The notes beneath the pieces were generated by a model. That model was not told the origin of the DNA and did no database searches. It saw only the letters and a list, made by a program, of their open reading frames with translations. The position numbers and the translations under genes are program-made. Below, one piece after another: positions 1 through 8,524 of a stretch of DNA of 64,000 bases (its first letter is position 1; every line of letters begins with the position of its first letter). Origin of the DNA: Planctomycetaceae bacterium (lineage in GTDB: Bacteria; Planctomycetota; Phycisphaerae; SM23-33); the NCBI GenBank assembly GCA_039680605.1, contig JBDKTA010000009.1, positions 62,001-126,000 of the forward strand, written 5' to 3'.

Positions 1-647
1 ATCGCAAACCCCGCCATGGCCGCCAGGCCGAGCATGTTGACGCCCTGGCCGAACAGCAGACCCAGCAGCGCGATCGCCCCGGCCAGCGCCGCTGCCCAAT
101 CGACCACCAGAGCGCTGAACGACGGACCGGGCAGTTCCCGCCGCACCAGCCTGGCGCCGGCCAGCAGCGACGCCATGCCCAGCCCCATCGGCGCCATGCC
201 GGCAAACACGATGGCCAGCTTGACGGCAGTCCATCCCAGCGGCGTCCAGAGCATGCCCTGGCAGAGGGCGTACGCCAGCAGCGCCCCGCCATAGATCGCC
301 AGCGTGCTGAGCACCCCGCCCAGCAGCGCCAGCCCCACGGACCAGGTCATTACCGCCGCGGCAGCCTCGCGACCCGCCGGAACGCTGCTGGCACGCTGCT
401 GCACGAATGCCCGCAGCGCCTTGCCCCGTCCGCGCCGCTCGAACCATCGCTGCAGCGAGCCCGCCAGCGCCGCCGGCGCCCGCGCCGTCGCGCCGATGCT
501 CAGGAGCGTCGCCGCCAGGATCACCAACGCCGAGCCGCCGCTGGAATCAAACGCCCATCCCCAGAGAATGCACAGGCACGCCGTCCAGAACATCAATACC
601 ATCGGCAGCGCGACGCTCATCAGCTTTTCGACCACGACACGCTTCAT
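1..647 (-). CDS. Partial multi-pass membrane protein, unknown function
   Basis: The reading frame starts at an ATG at 647 and stays open to the window edge, so only about 215 N-terminal residues are present. The translation begins MKRVVVEKLMSVALPMVLMF and alternates hydrophobic stretches with short basic loops, for example a loop rich in Arg and Gln around residues 65-90. I count about five or six likely transmembrane segments. The start overlaps the birA stop codon (ATGA), so the two genes are probably translationally coupled in one minus-strand operon. I do not recognise the family; a transporter or an integral-membrane enzyme are both possible. Confidence 0.65.
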   Translation of the reverse strand, partial: MKRVVVEKLMSVALPMVLMFWTACLCILWGWAFDSSGGSALVILAATLLSIGATARAPAALAGSLQRWFERRGRGKALRAFVQQRASSVPAGREAAAAVMTWSVGLALLGGVLSTLAIYGGALLAYALCQGMLWTPLGWTAVKLAIVFAGMAPMGLGMASLLAGARLVRRELPGPSFSALVVDWAAALAGAIALLGLLFGQGVNMLGLAAMAGFA

Positions 648-1603
648 CGCAGCACCGTGGCGTTGGAAGCCGCCAGATGCACTCGCGTGCCGCCGTCGCA
701 CGCCAGCACCAGCCCCTCCAGCGGGCTGACGTCCATCACGCGGCCTTCATATCGCCGGCCGCCCGCCTGCACCACCACGCGCGTCTCGATCATCCCGCAT
801 CGCCCCAGCCACGCGCGGCGCAGATCGTCGAACCGCCCGCGCGAGATCTGGCCGGCCCAGTGATCCAGCCGGCGCAGCAGGCAACGCATCACCTCGACCC
901 GCTCGACGCTGTGCCCCAGCGCGTCGCTGAGACACGCCGCACTCTGGTGGACCTCGCCGGCGGCCGGGGCCGCGTTGACGTTGATGCCGATGCCCGCGAC
1001 GATGCAGGGCGCCGGGCGGTTGTGCCGCTCGACGAGCACGCCGGCCACCTTCGCGCCCTCCAGCAGCACGTCGTTGGGCCACTTGAGCTGGCACTGGACG
1101 CCGCACGCGTCGGCGACGGCCTCGGCCACCGCCAGCCCCGCCGCGATCGTCAGGGCCTCGTGCGGCAAGGCGCCGCCGCTGTCCAGCAGCAGCACGCTGG
1201 TCAGCAGATTCTGACCGGCCCGGCTGACCCAGTCGCGACCCCGCCGCCCGCGCCCGCGCCGCTGGCTCTCCGCCGTGACGGCCAAGCCGTCCGTGCCGCC
1301 CTGCCGCGCCGACGCCAGCGCCACATCGTTGGTCGAATCCACCGCGTCGAAGCACAGCACGCTGCGCCCCACGCGCATCACACCCAGGTCTCGCTCGATC
1401 AGGCACCCGTCCAGCCGCACCGGCCGGTGCAGCCGCACACCCGCCGGCGAAGTCTCGATCTGGTGTCCGCGATGGGCAAGCTCCTCCAAGGCCGCGGGTA
1501 TCCTGGCCCGAGGCGTCGATGCCGCCCGCGCGAGCTCTTCCAGAGAAAAGAAAACCTCTCCCCGATCATAAAGAAGCGACAGCAGCATATCGGCAACGGT
1601 CAT
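644..1603 (-). CDS. birA: Biotin--[acetyl-CoA-carboxylase] ligase, BirA type
   Basis: This enzyme activates biotin with ATP and attaches it to the carrier lysine of biotin-dependent carboxylases. The 319-residue product has a short N-terminal winged-helix-like part (residues about 1-65), so it may also act as a biotin repressor. The catalytic domain shows DAVDSTNDVA, then QRRGRGRRGRDWVS (the biotinyl-AMP binding GRGRxGR loop) and KWPNDVLLEGAKVAGVL with the conserved lysines; a C-terminal SH3-like domain follows. I chose the ATG at 1603 because the longer frame upstream runs into a repeat element and gives a Cys run. It lies downstream of nadC on the same strand. Confidence 0.9.
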   Translation of the reverse strand: MTVADMLLSLLYDRGEVFFSLEELARAASTPRARIPAALEELAHRGHQIETSPAGVRLHRPVRLDGCLIERDLGVMRVGRSVLCFDAVDSTNDVALASARQGGTDGLAVTAESQRRGRGRRGRDWVSRAGQNLLTSVLLLDSGGALPHEALTIAAGLAVAEAVADACGVQCQLKWPNDVLLEGAKVAGVLVERHNRPAPCIVAGIGINVNAAPAAGEVHQSAACLSDALGHSVERVEVMRCLLRRLDHWAGQISRGRFDDLRRAWLGRCGMIETRVVVQAGGRRYEGRVMDVSPLEGLVLACDGGTRVHLAASNATVLR

Positions 1604-1643
1604 GGGCGGAAGTGTACCGGGCCACGCAGCAGCGAACAAGATA

Positions 1644-1735
1644 TATGGAGTGCGGCAGCAGCAGCAGCAGCCGCTTTGGGAGCTGTTGGAATAGAACAAC
1701 TTTTAAAGCGGCAGCTAAGGCTGCCGCACTCCACA
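1644..1735. repeat. MITE-like element, family A, copy 1
   Basis: This 92-bp element has inverted ends. The left end reads TATGGAGTGCGGCAGC and the right end is its complement, with a final CA in place of TA. Each arm also folds on itself (GGCAGC...GCTGCC). Two further copies lie at 35925-36052 and 42225-42394. The left sub-hairpin has expanded into a CAG-type repeat here. It lies between birA and nadC. Confidence 0.75.
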
Positions 1736-1788
1736 TCCGGCGGGTGGCACGGCGCGCGGCGCAGCAAGGAACAAGTTCCACTGTGCGC

Positions 1789-1861
1789 GTTAGCGGCGGG
1801 GCTTGCCCCGCGCGTTCGCCGGGTCGGGGAAACAACCGCGTCGAGCAAGCTCGACCGCTAA
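1789..1861. repeat. Imperfect palindromic repeat with GTTAGCGG...CCGCTAAC ends
   Basis: The segment begins GTTAGCGGCGGGGCTTG and ends GTCGAGCAAGCTCGACCGCTAAC, so its ends are inverted repeats. A related arrangement occurs at 4009-4123, and a single arm occurs near 7592. It abuts the 3' end of nadC. Confidence 0.6.
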
Positions 1862-2757
1862 CAGGCAATATCCAGACCGATGTCCACCGCCGGGGCCGAA
1901 TGCGTGATGGCCCCGACGGCAATGCGATCGACCCCCGTCCGCGCCACCTCCCCGACATTATGCAGCGTGATCCCGCCGCTGGCCTCCAGGGCGATCTTGC
2001 CCTTGAGACCGGCCCTGTCGCGAATCGTCACCGCACGGACCATTTGCTCAGTAGAGAAATTGTCCAGCAGGATGATGTCGACGGGCAAGCGCAGCGCCTG
2101 TTCGAACTGATCGAGGCTGTCGACCTCGACCTCGACGAACCCGCCGCCGGTGCCGAGGCGCGCCCGGGCTGCATCGAGTCGCTCGCCCAGCGCCGCCAGC
2201 CCTTCCCCGCCGGCGATTAGCGCTGCCAGATGGTTGTCCTTCACCAGCACCGCGTCGTACAGCCCCCGGCGGTGATTGCGCCCGCCGCCGATGCGCACGG
2301 CGTATTTCTCCAACTCGCGCCAGCCGGGGGTCGTCTTGCGCGTGTCGTAGATCGCCGCACCAGCGCCGGCTACCGCGTCAACGTACCGCCGCGTGGCTGT
2401 CGCGACACCTGAAAGACGCTGCAGAAAGTTCAACGCAACCCGTTCAGCCGCGAACATCGCCCGCGCCGGTCCGGTCCACGTGGCCACTACCGCCCCGCGT
2501 GCGGCCTTGTGCCCCTCGCTCATCAGCACGTTGGTGACAATCGCAGCGTCATACGCGGCCGCAATCTCGCCCAGAAACACCCCGCCGCAGAGCACCAGTT
2601 CCTGCCGCGCAACAAAACTCGCCGTCGCCCGAGCCGTCGCCGGCAAAAGGTCGCTCGTCACGTCGCCACTGCCGAAATCCTCCGCCTTGGCCATCGCCAA
2701 TAGCGCCCGGAAGGTCTCCAGCACAGCCTGACTTAGAGTTTGCATTTTCATGTCCAC
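1858..2757 (-). CDS. nadC: Nicotinate-nucleotide pyrophosphorylase (carboxylating)
   Basis: Quinolinate phosphoribosyltransferase makes nicotinate mononucleotide from quinolinate and PRPP in de novo NAD synthesis. The 299 residues match the family length. Diagnostic stretches are ERVALNFLQRLSGVAT, YDTRKTTPGWRELEKYAV, GGGRNHRRGLYDAVLVKDNH (basic phosphate and quinolinate contacts), VEVEVDSLDQ, DIILLDNF and LEASGGITLHNVGEVARTGVD. The N-terminus has three close ATGs (MDMKMQ), so the start may be 6 or 12 bases further in. No other NAD gene is adjacent. Confidence 0.96.
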   Translation of the reverse strand: MDMKMQTLSQAVLETFRALLAMAKAEDFGSGDVTSDLLPATARATASFVARQELVLCGGVFLGEIAAAYDAAIVTNVLMSEGHKAARGAVVATWTGPARAMFAAERVALNFLQRLSGVATATRRYVDAVAGAGAAIYDTRKTTPGWRELEKYAVRIGGGRNHRRGLYDAVLVKDNHLAALIAGGEGLAALGERLDAARARLGTGGGFVEVEVDSLDQFEQALRLPVDIILLDNFSTEQMVRAVTIRDRAGLKGKIALEASGGITLHNVGEVARTGVDRIAVGAITHSAPAVDIGLDIAC

Positions 2758-2765
2758 GTATCGAA

Positions 2766-3122
2766 CAACTCCGACAAGCCGCTTCAGCGGCTTTCGTCCC
2801 GCCGAAGGCGGGTTTGGCCCCGGCGTTTACGCCGGGGTCCCAGGCCCTGGATATATCCTTTTTTCCAATCAGCCTGCTTCAGCAGGCTTACCAAAGCCCG
2901 CTGAAGCGGGCTGAGAAAAGTCTATTCGCCCCTGCCTACCCAGAGCTAAAGCTCTGGGCTAAGCCGGCCTTCGGCCGTACCAAGGCCGCTGAAGCGGCCT
3001 CCAAACTTCATGCTCCGTCCATTCATGTCGCGGACGTCTCGTCCGCGCGTCCCGCGAGCGTCTCGCTCGCGGAGAACGAGGGCAAGATGCCCTCGCCACG
3101 CGCGGGCGAGACGCCCGCGACA
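2766..3122. repeat. Intergenic hairpin array (variable stems, recurrent loops)
   Basis: About 350 bases between nadC and the esterase contain no gene but a run of short perfect hairpins. Examples are GCCGCTTCAGCGGC, CCCGCCGAAGGCGGG and CCCCGGCGTTTACGCCGGGG. The last third holds GCGGACGTCTCGTCCGC, GCGAGCGTCTCGCTCGC, GAGGGCAAGATGCCCTC and GCGGGCGAGACGCCCGC. Stems differ while the loops GTCTC/GAGAC and AAGAT recur. The same type appears at 23313, 25490, 40230 and 55870. Confidence 0.75.
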
Positions 3123-3123
3123 C

Positions 3124-3945
3124 TCAATTCTTCGTCAGCAGCCCTCGGTATTTCATCCACATCGCAAGAAGGCTTGTCCAGATCGAATGCGGCTGACCGT
3201 CGTCGCACATGCCCCACCCGTGCCAACCGCCCTGCAGGATGTGCATCTCCACCGGCACCTTGGCGGCCGTGCAGGCCTGATAGTACGCGATGCTGTTCTC
3301 CGGCGGCACGGCCGTGTCGTCCTGCGAGTGGACCAGGAACGTCGGCGGCGTGTCGGGCGTCACCATCAATTCATTGGAGAGGCTCTTCTGCAACTGCGGG
3401 TCGGGGTTCTTGCCGATGAGGTTCTCGCGCGAGCCGACGTGGCAGAACGGCTGCGTGAACGTGATGACCGGGTACACCAGCACGGAGAAGTCCGGCCGGC
3501 AGCTTACGCGCTCGATCGCATCGGCCGCAGCGGCGGTCCCGGCGTCGAAGTGCGTGCTGGCCGTCGAGGCCAGGTGCCCCCCCGCCGAGAAGCCCATGAT
3601 CCCGATCCGCTCCGGGTCAGGCCCCAGCGAGCCCGCGCGGCCGCGAACGGTGCGTATCGCCCGCTGGGCGTCCTGGAGCGGCGCCGGATGGGCATACCCG
3701 CGCCCGGCGTGGCGATACTCGAGCATGAACGCCGCCACGCCGATGGAGTTGAGCCATCGCGCGACCTTCACGCCCTCGTGATCGGTAGCCAGCCCGCCAT
3801 ACCCGCCGCCGGGGCAGACGACAATGCTGGCCCCGGTGGCAACCGCCGGCTCGGGCAGAAACGTCGTCAGCGTCGGCTTGTCATTCGGCTCATTACCTTT
3901 AGCCCCCGGCGCGCCGTTGGGCCAAAGCGGTTCCGCATTACTCAT
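3124..3945 (-). CDS. Alpha/beta-hydrolase fold esterase (acetyl-xylan/BD-FAE-like)
   Basis: Probable carbohydrate or carboxyl esterase of 273 residues. The oxyanion-hole strand reads VVCPGGGYGGLATDHEG, the nucleophile elbow is GFSAGGHLAS (Ser of GxSxG), and the acid and base lie in HSQDDTAVPPENS and LQGGWHGWGM. This layout is typical of small secreted or cytoplasmic acetyl-xylan esterase-like proteins that deacetylate plant or algal polysaccharides. I see no clear signal peptide from the chosen start. The ATG at 3945 is preceded by CTGGAG at good spacing; upstream codons run into a repeat. The stop codon touches the hairpin array. Confidence 0.82.
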   Translation of the reverse strand: MSNAEPLWPNGAPGAKGNEPNDKPTLTTFLPEPAVATGASIVVCPGGGYGGLATDHEGVKVARWLNSIGVAAFMLEYRHAGRGYAHPAPLQDAQRAIRTVRGRAGSLGPDPERIGIMGFSAGGHLASTASTHFDAGTAAAADAIERVSCRPDFSVLVYPVITFTQPFCHVGSRENLIGKNPDPQLQKSLSNELMVTPDTPPTFLVHSQDDTAVPPENSIAYYQACTAAKVPVEMHILQGGWHGWGMCDDGQPHSIWTSLLAMWMKYRGLLTKN

Positions 3946-4008
3946 ATTGATGTTCTCCAGGCAGAGGATTCTACTGCGCATGAGGAAGGTTGGGTAGAGA
4001 CTGGGAAC

Positions 4009-4123
4009 GTTAGCGGTTGAGCTCTTGTCAGGCCGAAGCCTTGGCGAAGGCTGATGCTCGACGCGGTTGTTTCTCTGACGCAGCTCGCGGGAAGAAACCA
4101 CGTCGAGCAAGCTGGACCGCTAA
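4009..4123. repeat. Palindromic repeat with GTTAGCGG ends
   Basis: Starts GTTAGCGGTTGAGCTC and ends GAGCAAGCTGGACCGCTAAC, with an internal inverted pair GCTCGACGCGGTTGTTTCT and AAACCACGTCGAGC. It is related to the element at 1789-1861 and lies between uvrB and the esterase. No gene is visible in this gap. Confidence 0.55.
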
Positions 4124-4176
4124 CGTCGCTATCCAGCATTTTCTTCCTCAGCGTCCTCAGCGACCTCAGCGGTTAA

Positions 4177-6207
4177 CTATCTCGGTTTCCCGCGGGCGTG
4201 TTTCTTTTGGCGCATCTGGGAGAGCGTGGTAGTCTTGGTGGCGGCTTCGCCTTTGATCTCGGCGATCTCGTCGCGGAAGCGGGCGGCGGTTTCGTAGTCC
4301 ATCGCCTCGGCGGCGGCTAGCATCTGGCGCTCGAGCTCGGCGATGTATTCGGTCTTATCCAGATCGCTCTCGCTGGCGTGGATGGCCGCGGCGGCTGTGC
4401 GGCGAGCCTGCATCTGGTCGGTCAGCGACGTGTTGATGGCCTTGATGATTGTCGTGGGCGTGATGTTGTTGGCCTTGTTGTATTCGAGCTGCAGGCTGCG
4501 GCGGTAGGCGGTCACGTCGATGGCTTCCTGCATCGAGGGCGTAATCTTGTCGCCATAGAGCACCACCTTGGCGTTGACGTTCCGGGCGCAGCGCCCGATC
4601 GTCTGGATCAAGCTCGTGGCCGAGCGCAGGAAGCCTTCCTTGTCGGCATCGAGAATCGCCACCAGCGAAACCTCCGGCAGGTCCAGACCCTCGCGCAGCA
4701 GGTTCACGCCCACCAGCACGTCGAACTTGCCCTCGCGCAGGTCGCGCAGGATGTCCACCCGCTCGAGCGTGTCGATCTCGCTGTGGAGGTACTTGCATCG
4801 CATCCCCTCGGCGCGGATATACTCGGCCAGGTCCTCGGCCAGGCGCTTCGTCAGCGTCGTCACGAGCGTTCGTTCGCCGGCCTTGACGCGGTCACGCACG
4901 CGTGACAGCAGATCGGCCACCTGCCCGGTGGCTGCATGCACCTCGATCTCCGGATCAATCAGCCCCGTCGGGCGGATAACCTGCTCGACGACTTCCCCGC
5001 CGGTGAGCGTCAGTTCATACGGCCCGGGCGTGGCGGACACGAACAGCACGTCCTTCCACATCGCCTCGAACTCCTCGAACCGCAACGGGCGGTTGTCCAG
5101 GCAGCTCGGCAGGCGGAAGCCGTAATCCACCAGCACCTGCTTGCGCGACTTGTCGCCGTTGTACATCGCCCGGATCTGCGGCAGCGACACGTGCGACTCG
5201 TCGATGATCAGCAGGAAGTCGTCGCCGAAATAATCGATCAGCGTGTAAGGCCGCACGCCGGGGCTGCGGCCGTCCAGGTGCCGCGAGTAGTTCTCGATGC
5301 CCGGGCAGCGCCCCACTTCCAGCAGCATCTCGCAGTCGTAGCGCGTGCGGGCCGCGAGGCGCTGGGCCTCGAGCAGCTTGCCGCCGTTGCGCAGTTCGAT
5401 GAGCCGCTGCTCGAGCTCGGCCTTGATGTTCACGACGGCCGCGTCGATGACGTCCTGGTCGGCCAGGTAGTGTACGGCGGGGTAGATGAAGAGCTGGTCG
5501 ATCTGGCTGAGCGTGTCGCCGGAGACGGGGTTGATCAGGCGCAGGGCGTCGATCTGGTCGCCGAACATCTCGATCTGGTAGCCGAACTCCTCGTACGCCG
5601 GGAACAGGTCAATGGTGTCGCCGCGGACGCGGAACTTGCCGCGCTCGAAGGCGATGTCGTTGCGCTCGTACTGCAGGGCGATGAGGTGCTTGAGCAGCTC
5701 GTCGCGCTCGATCCGGTCGCCCACGCGAACGGCGCAGACCGACTTCTTGTACTCCTCCGGGCTGCCCAGGCCGAAAATGCACGAGACGCTGGCGACGATC
5801 ACCGCGTCCCGCCGCGACGACAGGCTCGTGGTGGCCGAGAGTCGCAGTCGGTCCAGATCATCGCTGCGGGCGGCGTCTTTCTCGATGTAGATGTCTCGCT
5901 GCGGGATGTACGCCTCGGGCTGGTAGTAGTCGTAGTAGCTGACGAAGTACTCGACGGCGTTTTCGGGCAGAAGCGTCTTGAACTCGCCGTAGAGCTGGGC
6001 GGCGAGGGTCTTGTTGTGACTGATCACCAGCGTGGGCTTCTGGAGCTGCTGGATCACGTGCGCCATGGTAAACGTCTTGCCCGAGCCGGTGACGCCCATG
6101 AGCACGTTGCGATTCTGCCCGCGCTGGAAGTTTTCCACCAGCTTGGCAATCGCCGCCGGTTGATCGCCCGCCGGCGACATGTCCGAGATGACTTTGAAGT
6201 CTGGCAT
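4177..6207 (-). CDS. uvrB: Excinuclease ABC subunit B
   Basis: UvrB is the damage-verifying helicase-like subunit of nucleotide excision repair; it receives DNA from UvrA and recruits UvrC. The 676 residues match the family. Walker A is GVTGSGKT at residues 38-45, the damage-probing beta-hairpin is YYDYYQPEAYIPQRD at about 90-105, DESHV is the Walker B helicase motif, and GVNLLREGLDLPEVSLVAILDADKEG is a late helicase motif. The C-terminal UVR domain LERQMLAAAEAMDYETAARFRDEI contacts UvrC. The ATG at 6207 follows AAGAGGACC; a longer frame would begin 36 bases earlier without such a site. Confidence 0.98.
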   Translation of the reverse strand: MPDFKVISDMSPAGDQPAAIAKLVENFQRGQNRNVLMGVTGSGKTFTMAHVIQQLQKPTLVISHNKTLAAQLYGEFKTLLPENAVEYFVSYYDYYQPEAYIPQRDIYIEKDAARSDDLDRLRLSATTSLSSRRDAVIVASVSCIFGLGSPEEYKKSVCAVRVGDRIERDELLKHLIALQYERNDIAFERGKFRVRGDTIDLFPAYEEFGYQIEMFGDQIDALRLINPVSGDTLSQIDQLFIYPAVHYLADQDVIDAAVVNIKAELEQRLIELRNGGKLLEAQRLAARTRYDCEMLLEVGRCPGIENYSRHLDGRSPGVRPYTLIDYFGDDFLLIIDESHVSLPQIRAMYNGDKSRKQVLVDYGFRLPSCLDNRPLRFEEFEAMWKDVLFVSATPGPYELTLTGGEVVEQVIRPTGLIDPEIEVHAATGQVADLLSRVRDRVKAGERTLVTTLTKRLAEDLAEYIRAEGMRCKYLHSEIDTLERVDILRDLREGKFDVLVGVNLLREGLDLPEVSLVAILDADKEGFLRSATSLIQTIGRCARNVNAKVVLYGDKITPSMQEAIDVTAYRRSLQLEYNKANNITPTTIIKAINTSLTDQMQARRTAAAAIHASESDLDKTEYIAELERQMLAAAEAMDYETAARFRDEIAEIKGEAATKTTTLSQMRQKKHARGKPR

Positions 6208-6245
6208 GGTCCTCTTAAGTAGTACGTTACGATTCCAAAACAATC

Positions 6246-6274
6246 ATTATACCGTGGGGGGAAAGAGGAAGAAA
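6246..6274 (-). promoter_or_regulatory. Candidate uvrB promoter
   Basis: On the minus strand a perfect TATAAT (6251-6246) lies 38 bases before the uvrB ATG. A weak TTTCTT is placed 17 bases upstream of it, inside a GAC/GAG-rich repeat. No SOS box was recognised. Confidence 0.5.
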
Positions 6275-6303
6275 CCGACGACGAGGACGAGGACGACGAC
6301 GAG
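6270..6303. repeat. 34-bp GAC/GAG-rich dispersed repeat, copy 1
   Basis: The sequence, from AGAAACCGACGACGAG to GACGACGACGAG, is identical to the reverse complement of 44615-44648. It lies between the MFS gene and uvrB, overlapping the uvrB promoter region. Confidence 0.7.
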
Positions 6304-6322
6304 TACGCAACAAAGCGCGGCA

Positions 6323-7552
6323 CTACGCTTGCGGTGAGGCGTTCTCGTTCCCAACCGGCGCGCGAGGAACGAACAGCAGCACGACCAATCCCAGCGCGGC
6401 GACGCCGGCGAAGGTGCGGTACAAACCCGCGTATCCCCATGCTTGGACCACCGCGCCGCCCAGGGCGCCGCCGATGAGCGAGCCCACGCCGTAAGCGATT
6501 CCCGCGAAAACCGTCTGGGCGCTGGTCTTCATCTCCGGAGCCACCAGGCGGCTGACGTAGGTCACCGAGGCGGTGAAGAACGCCCCGAACGACAGCGAGT
6601 GCAGCAGTTGCAGCGGGATGATCTGCCACCAGGCCGTGGCCGCTCCGTACCCCAGAAGCCGCACGATCGTGCCGACCAGGCTCAGGGCGAACAGGCCTCG
6701 CACGCCGAAACGCTTCATCAGTCTGCCGCTGAAGAAGATCATCGGGATTTCGCTCACCGGCCCGATGGCCCAGAGCCACCCCGCGTGCGGGAAGTGCAGC
6801 GACTCCTTCACGAACAGCGTGAAGAAGTAGTAGTAGCTCATCATGGCCACGCGGCTGAGCACTGCCGCCAGCGTCAGCAGCACGAACCCGCGCTGCAGCA
6901 ACACTCGCAGATCGGGTCGGTAGCGAATCGACGCGCCGCCGGCATGCACGGGCGGCAGGGACAACAGGCTCAGGGCCTGGTGTGCCAGGCCGATCATGAA
7001 CGCCGCGGCGATCAGCGGTCGCACGTCGCCGGGGCGGCTGACGCCCAGCAGTTCCATCGCCCCGACGGCGACGATGAACGCCAGCGACCCGAACGAGCGG
7101 ACGAATCCGTAGTCGCCGCCGCGCAGGTGGATGTACCGCAGCGTCAGGCCGTCAGTCAGGGCGATGATCGGTTCGCGGAAGAGCCCGTAGACCACAATGG
7201 CGGCCATTACCGCCCAGAGCGACCCGCCCGCCAACCAGACCAGGCCGAAGGCGGGGATCGACGCCAGGACCGCCACGCTCAGCGCCAGGCGCGGGCGACC
7301 GAGGCGGTCGGAGAAGTAGCCCCACAGCGGCGGGGCCAGCATGGTCGTCATGCCCAGAGCCCCCTGGATGAGGCCGATGTTCTCCTTGGAGAACCCTGCG
7401 TTCTTGAGGAAGACCTGCAGGTACGGCGCCACCACGCCCACCGGCAGAAACTCTGCAACGTACACCCAGACAAAGCACGCCGCCACGCCGGGCGGGAAGC
7501 CCGCCAGACCCGGACGCTCGTGCTGTAATCTTTCACTCATTCGAGCGGACAT
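6323..7552 (-). CDS. MFS transporter, nucleoside-permease/LacY-like subgroup
   Basis: A major facilitator of about 409 residues with around 12 predicted transmembrane segments. The first helix reads AACFVWVYVAEFLPVGVVAPYL, followed by the motif-A-like loop YFSDRLGRPRLAL between helices 2 and 3. The pattern of residues resembles the MFS_1-like group that includes 3-phenylpropionate and nucleoside:H+ symporters; the substrate cannot be told. Possible ATGs are at 7579, 7552 and 7540, none with a strong ribosome-binding site; I prefer one of the two inner starts because the outer N-terminus is an odd hydrophobic stretch. A repeat-filled gap separates it from the divergently transcribed glycosylase. 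Confidence 0.85.
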   Translation of the reverse strand: MSARMSERLQHERPGLAGFPPGVAACFVWVYVAEFLPVGVVAPYLQVFLKNAGFSKENIGLIQGALGMTTMLAPPLWGYFSDRLGRPRLALSVAVLASIPAFGLVWLAGGSLWAVMAAIVVYGLFREPIIALTDGLTLRYIHLRGGDYGFVRSFGSLAFIVAVGAMELLGVSRPGDVRPLIAAAFMIGLAHQALSLLSLPPVHAGGASIRYRPDLRVLLQRGFVLLTLAAVLSRVAMMSYYYFFTLFVKESLHFPHAGWLWAIGPVSEIPMIFFSGRLMKRFGVRGLFALSLVGTIVRLLGYGAATAWWQIIPLQLLHSLSFGAFFTASVTYVSRLVAPEMKTSAQTVFAGIAYGVGSLIGGALGGAVVQAWGYAGLYRTFAGVAALGLVVLLFVPRAPVGNENASPQA

Positions 7553-7591
7553 GATAACAACCATGACCGTAATGAACATGCACTCGTTTTG

Positions 7592-7660
7592 TTAGCGGCG
7601 GGGCGCTGCTCGACCCATGGCGACCCGCATGAAACAAAAACGCGTGTCGCCATGCCACCC
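7592..7660. repeat. GTTAGCGG arm plus family B repeat
   Basis: A single GTTAGCGGCGGGGC arm is followed at 7614-7660 by a family B palindrome, CCCATGGCGACCCGC...GTGTCGCCATGCCACCC, with a 14-base A-rich centre. It occupies the gap between the divergent MFS and glycosylase genes. Confidence 0.65.
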
Positions 7661-7768
7661 AACATCTTTCCCCATTCGTGTCATTCGTGACATCCGCCTT
7701 CGCCAAGGCTACGGCGGACAGGTTCGTGGACGTAACTTCCCCGATCCCCACATGCGGGTTACTATGCA

Positions 7769-8446
7769 ATGATGAGGAACCCCACGCGAACGCTCATGGC
7801 CATGTACGCCGCGATGCGGCGGCGGTTCGGCCACCAGGACTGGTGGCCGGGGGATACGCCGCTGGAGATCTGCGTCGGGGCGATCCTCACCCAGAACACC
7901 AACTGGGGCAATGTCGAACGGGCCATCGGCAACCTCAAGGCCGCCGGCGCGCTCGACGTGGGCGTGCTGCACGCGATGCCGCCGACCGCGCTGGCCGAAT
8001 TGACCCGCCCGGCGGGGTACTTCAACATCAAGGCGCGGCGGCTGAAGAACTTCACCGCCCGCGTGGTCGAGCACTCCGGCGGCGACCTGGGCCGCTTCCT
8101 CGACCGCGACGTTCACGAACTGCGCGAGGACCTCCTGAGCGTTAACGGCGTCGGTCCCGAGACGGCTGACAGCATCATCTTATATGCGGCCGGTCGGCCC
8201 AGCTTCGTCGTCGACGCGTACACGCACCGGATCCTGCTTCGCCACGGGATGGCGAGGCGCCGGTACGACTACACGACGATCAAGAAGAAGATCGAGACCG
8301 CCCTGCCGGCCGACGCGGCATTGTGGAATGACTTTCATGCGCAATTCGTAGCCGTGGGCAAATACCACTGTCGCCCCAAGGCCCTCTGCCGCGGCTGTCC
8401 GCTGCAGCGATTCGCCCACGACGAACACAGGCAACCGCGACGATGA
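7769..8446 (+). CDS. HhH-GPD base-excision glycosylase, endonuclease III/MagIII-like
   Basis: A DNA glycosylase-fold protein of 225 residues. The helix-hairpin-helix reads LLSVNGVGPETADSI and the catalytic Asp lies in FVVDAYTHRI. Where endonuclease III has the Schiff-base lysine (GVGRKTA), this protein has Glu (GVGPETA), as in the MagIII 3-methyladenine glycosylase group. That suggests a monofunctional alkyl-base glycosylase rather than a lyase; this is inference. The C-terminal iron-sulphur loop keeps only three cysteines (HCRPKALCRGCPL), so a classical 4Fe-4S cluster is doubtful. Two ATGs are adjacent at the start. Confidence 0.85.
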   Translation: MMRNPTRTLMAMYAAMRRRFGHQDWWPGDTPLEICVGAILTQNTNWGNVERAIGNLKAAGALDVGVLHAMPPTALAELTRPAGYFNIKARRLKNFTARVVEHSGGDLGRFLDRDVHELREDLLSVNGVGPETADSIILYAAGRPSFVVDAYTHRILLRHGMARRRYDYTTIKKKIETALPADAALWNDFHAQFVAVGKYHCRPKALCRGCPLQRFAHDEHRQPRR

Positions 8447-8524
8447 CGGCGATGTCGGGGCTACCACTTGCATCCTCAGGACCAAGTGAGTAGATTTTTC
8501 TCTTTGCCAATGGCGGAAGGAACA

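Noticed and set aside
1651-1690. CAG/CTG triplet expansion coding a Cys-rich N-terminus of BirA
   Set aside because: The Cys run lies in a family A repeat upstream; the ATG at 1603 gives a normal BirA N-terminus.
3027-3122. CRISPR-like regular repeats
   Set aside because: The units are self-complementary hairpins with different stems and no constant repeat-spacer spacing; no cas gene is present.
4936-6222. A 428-codon plus-strand frame opposite uvrB
   Set aside because: It lies antisense to uvrB and the protein composition is that of a shadow frame.
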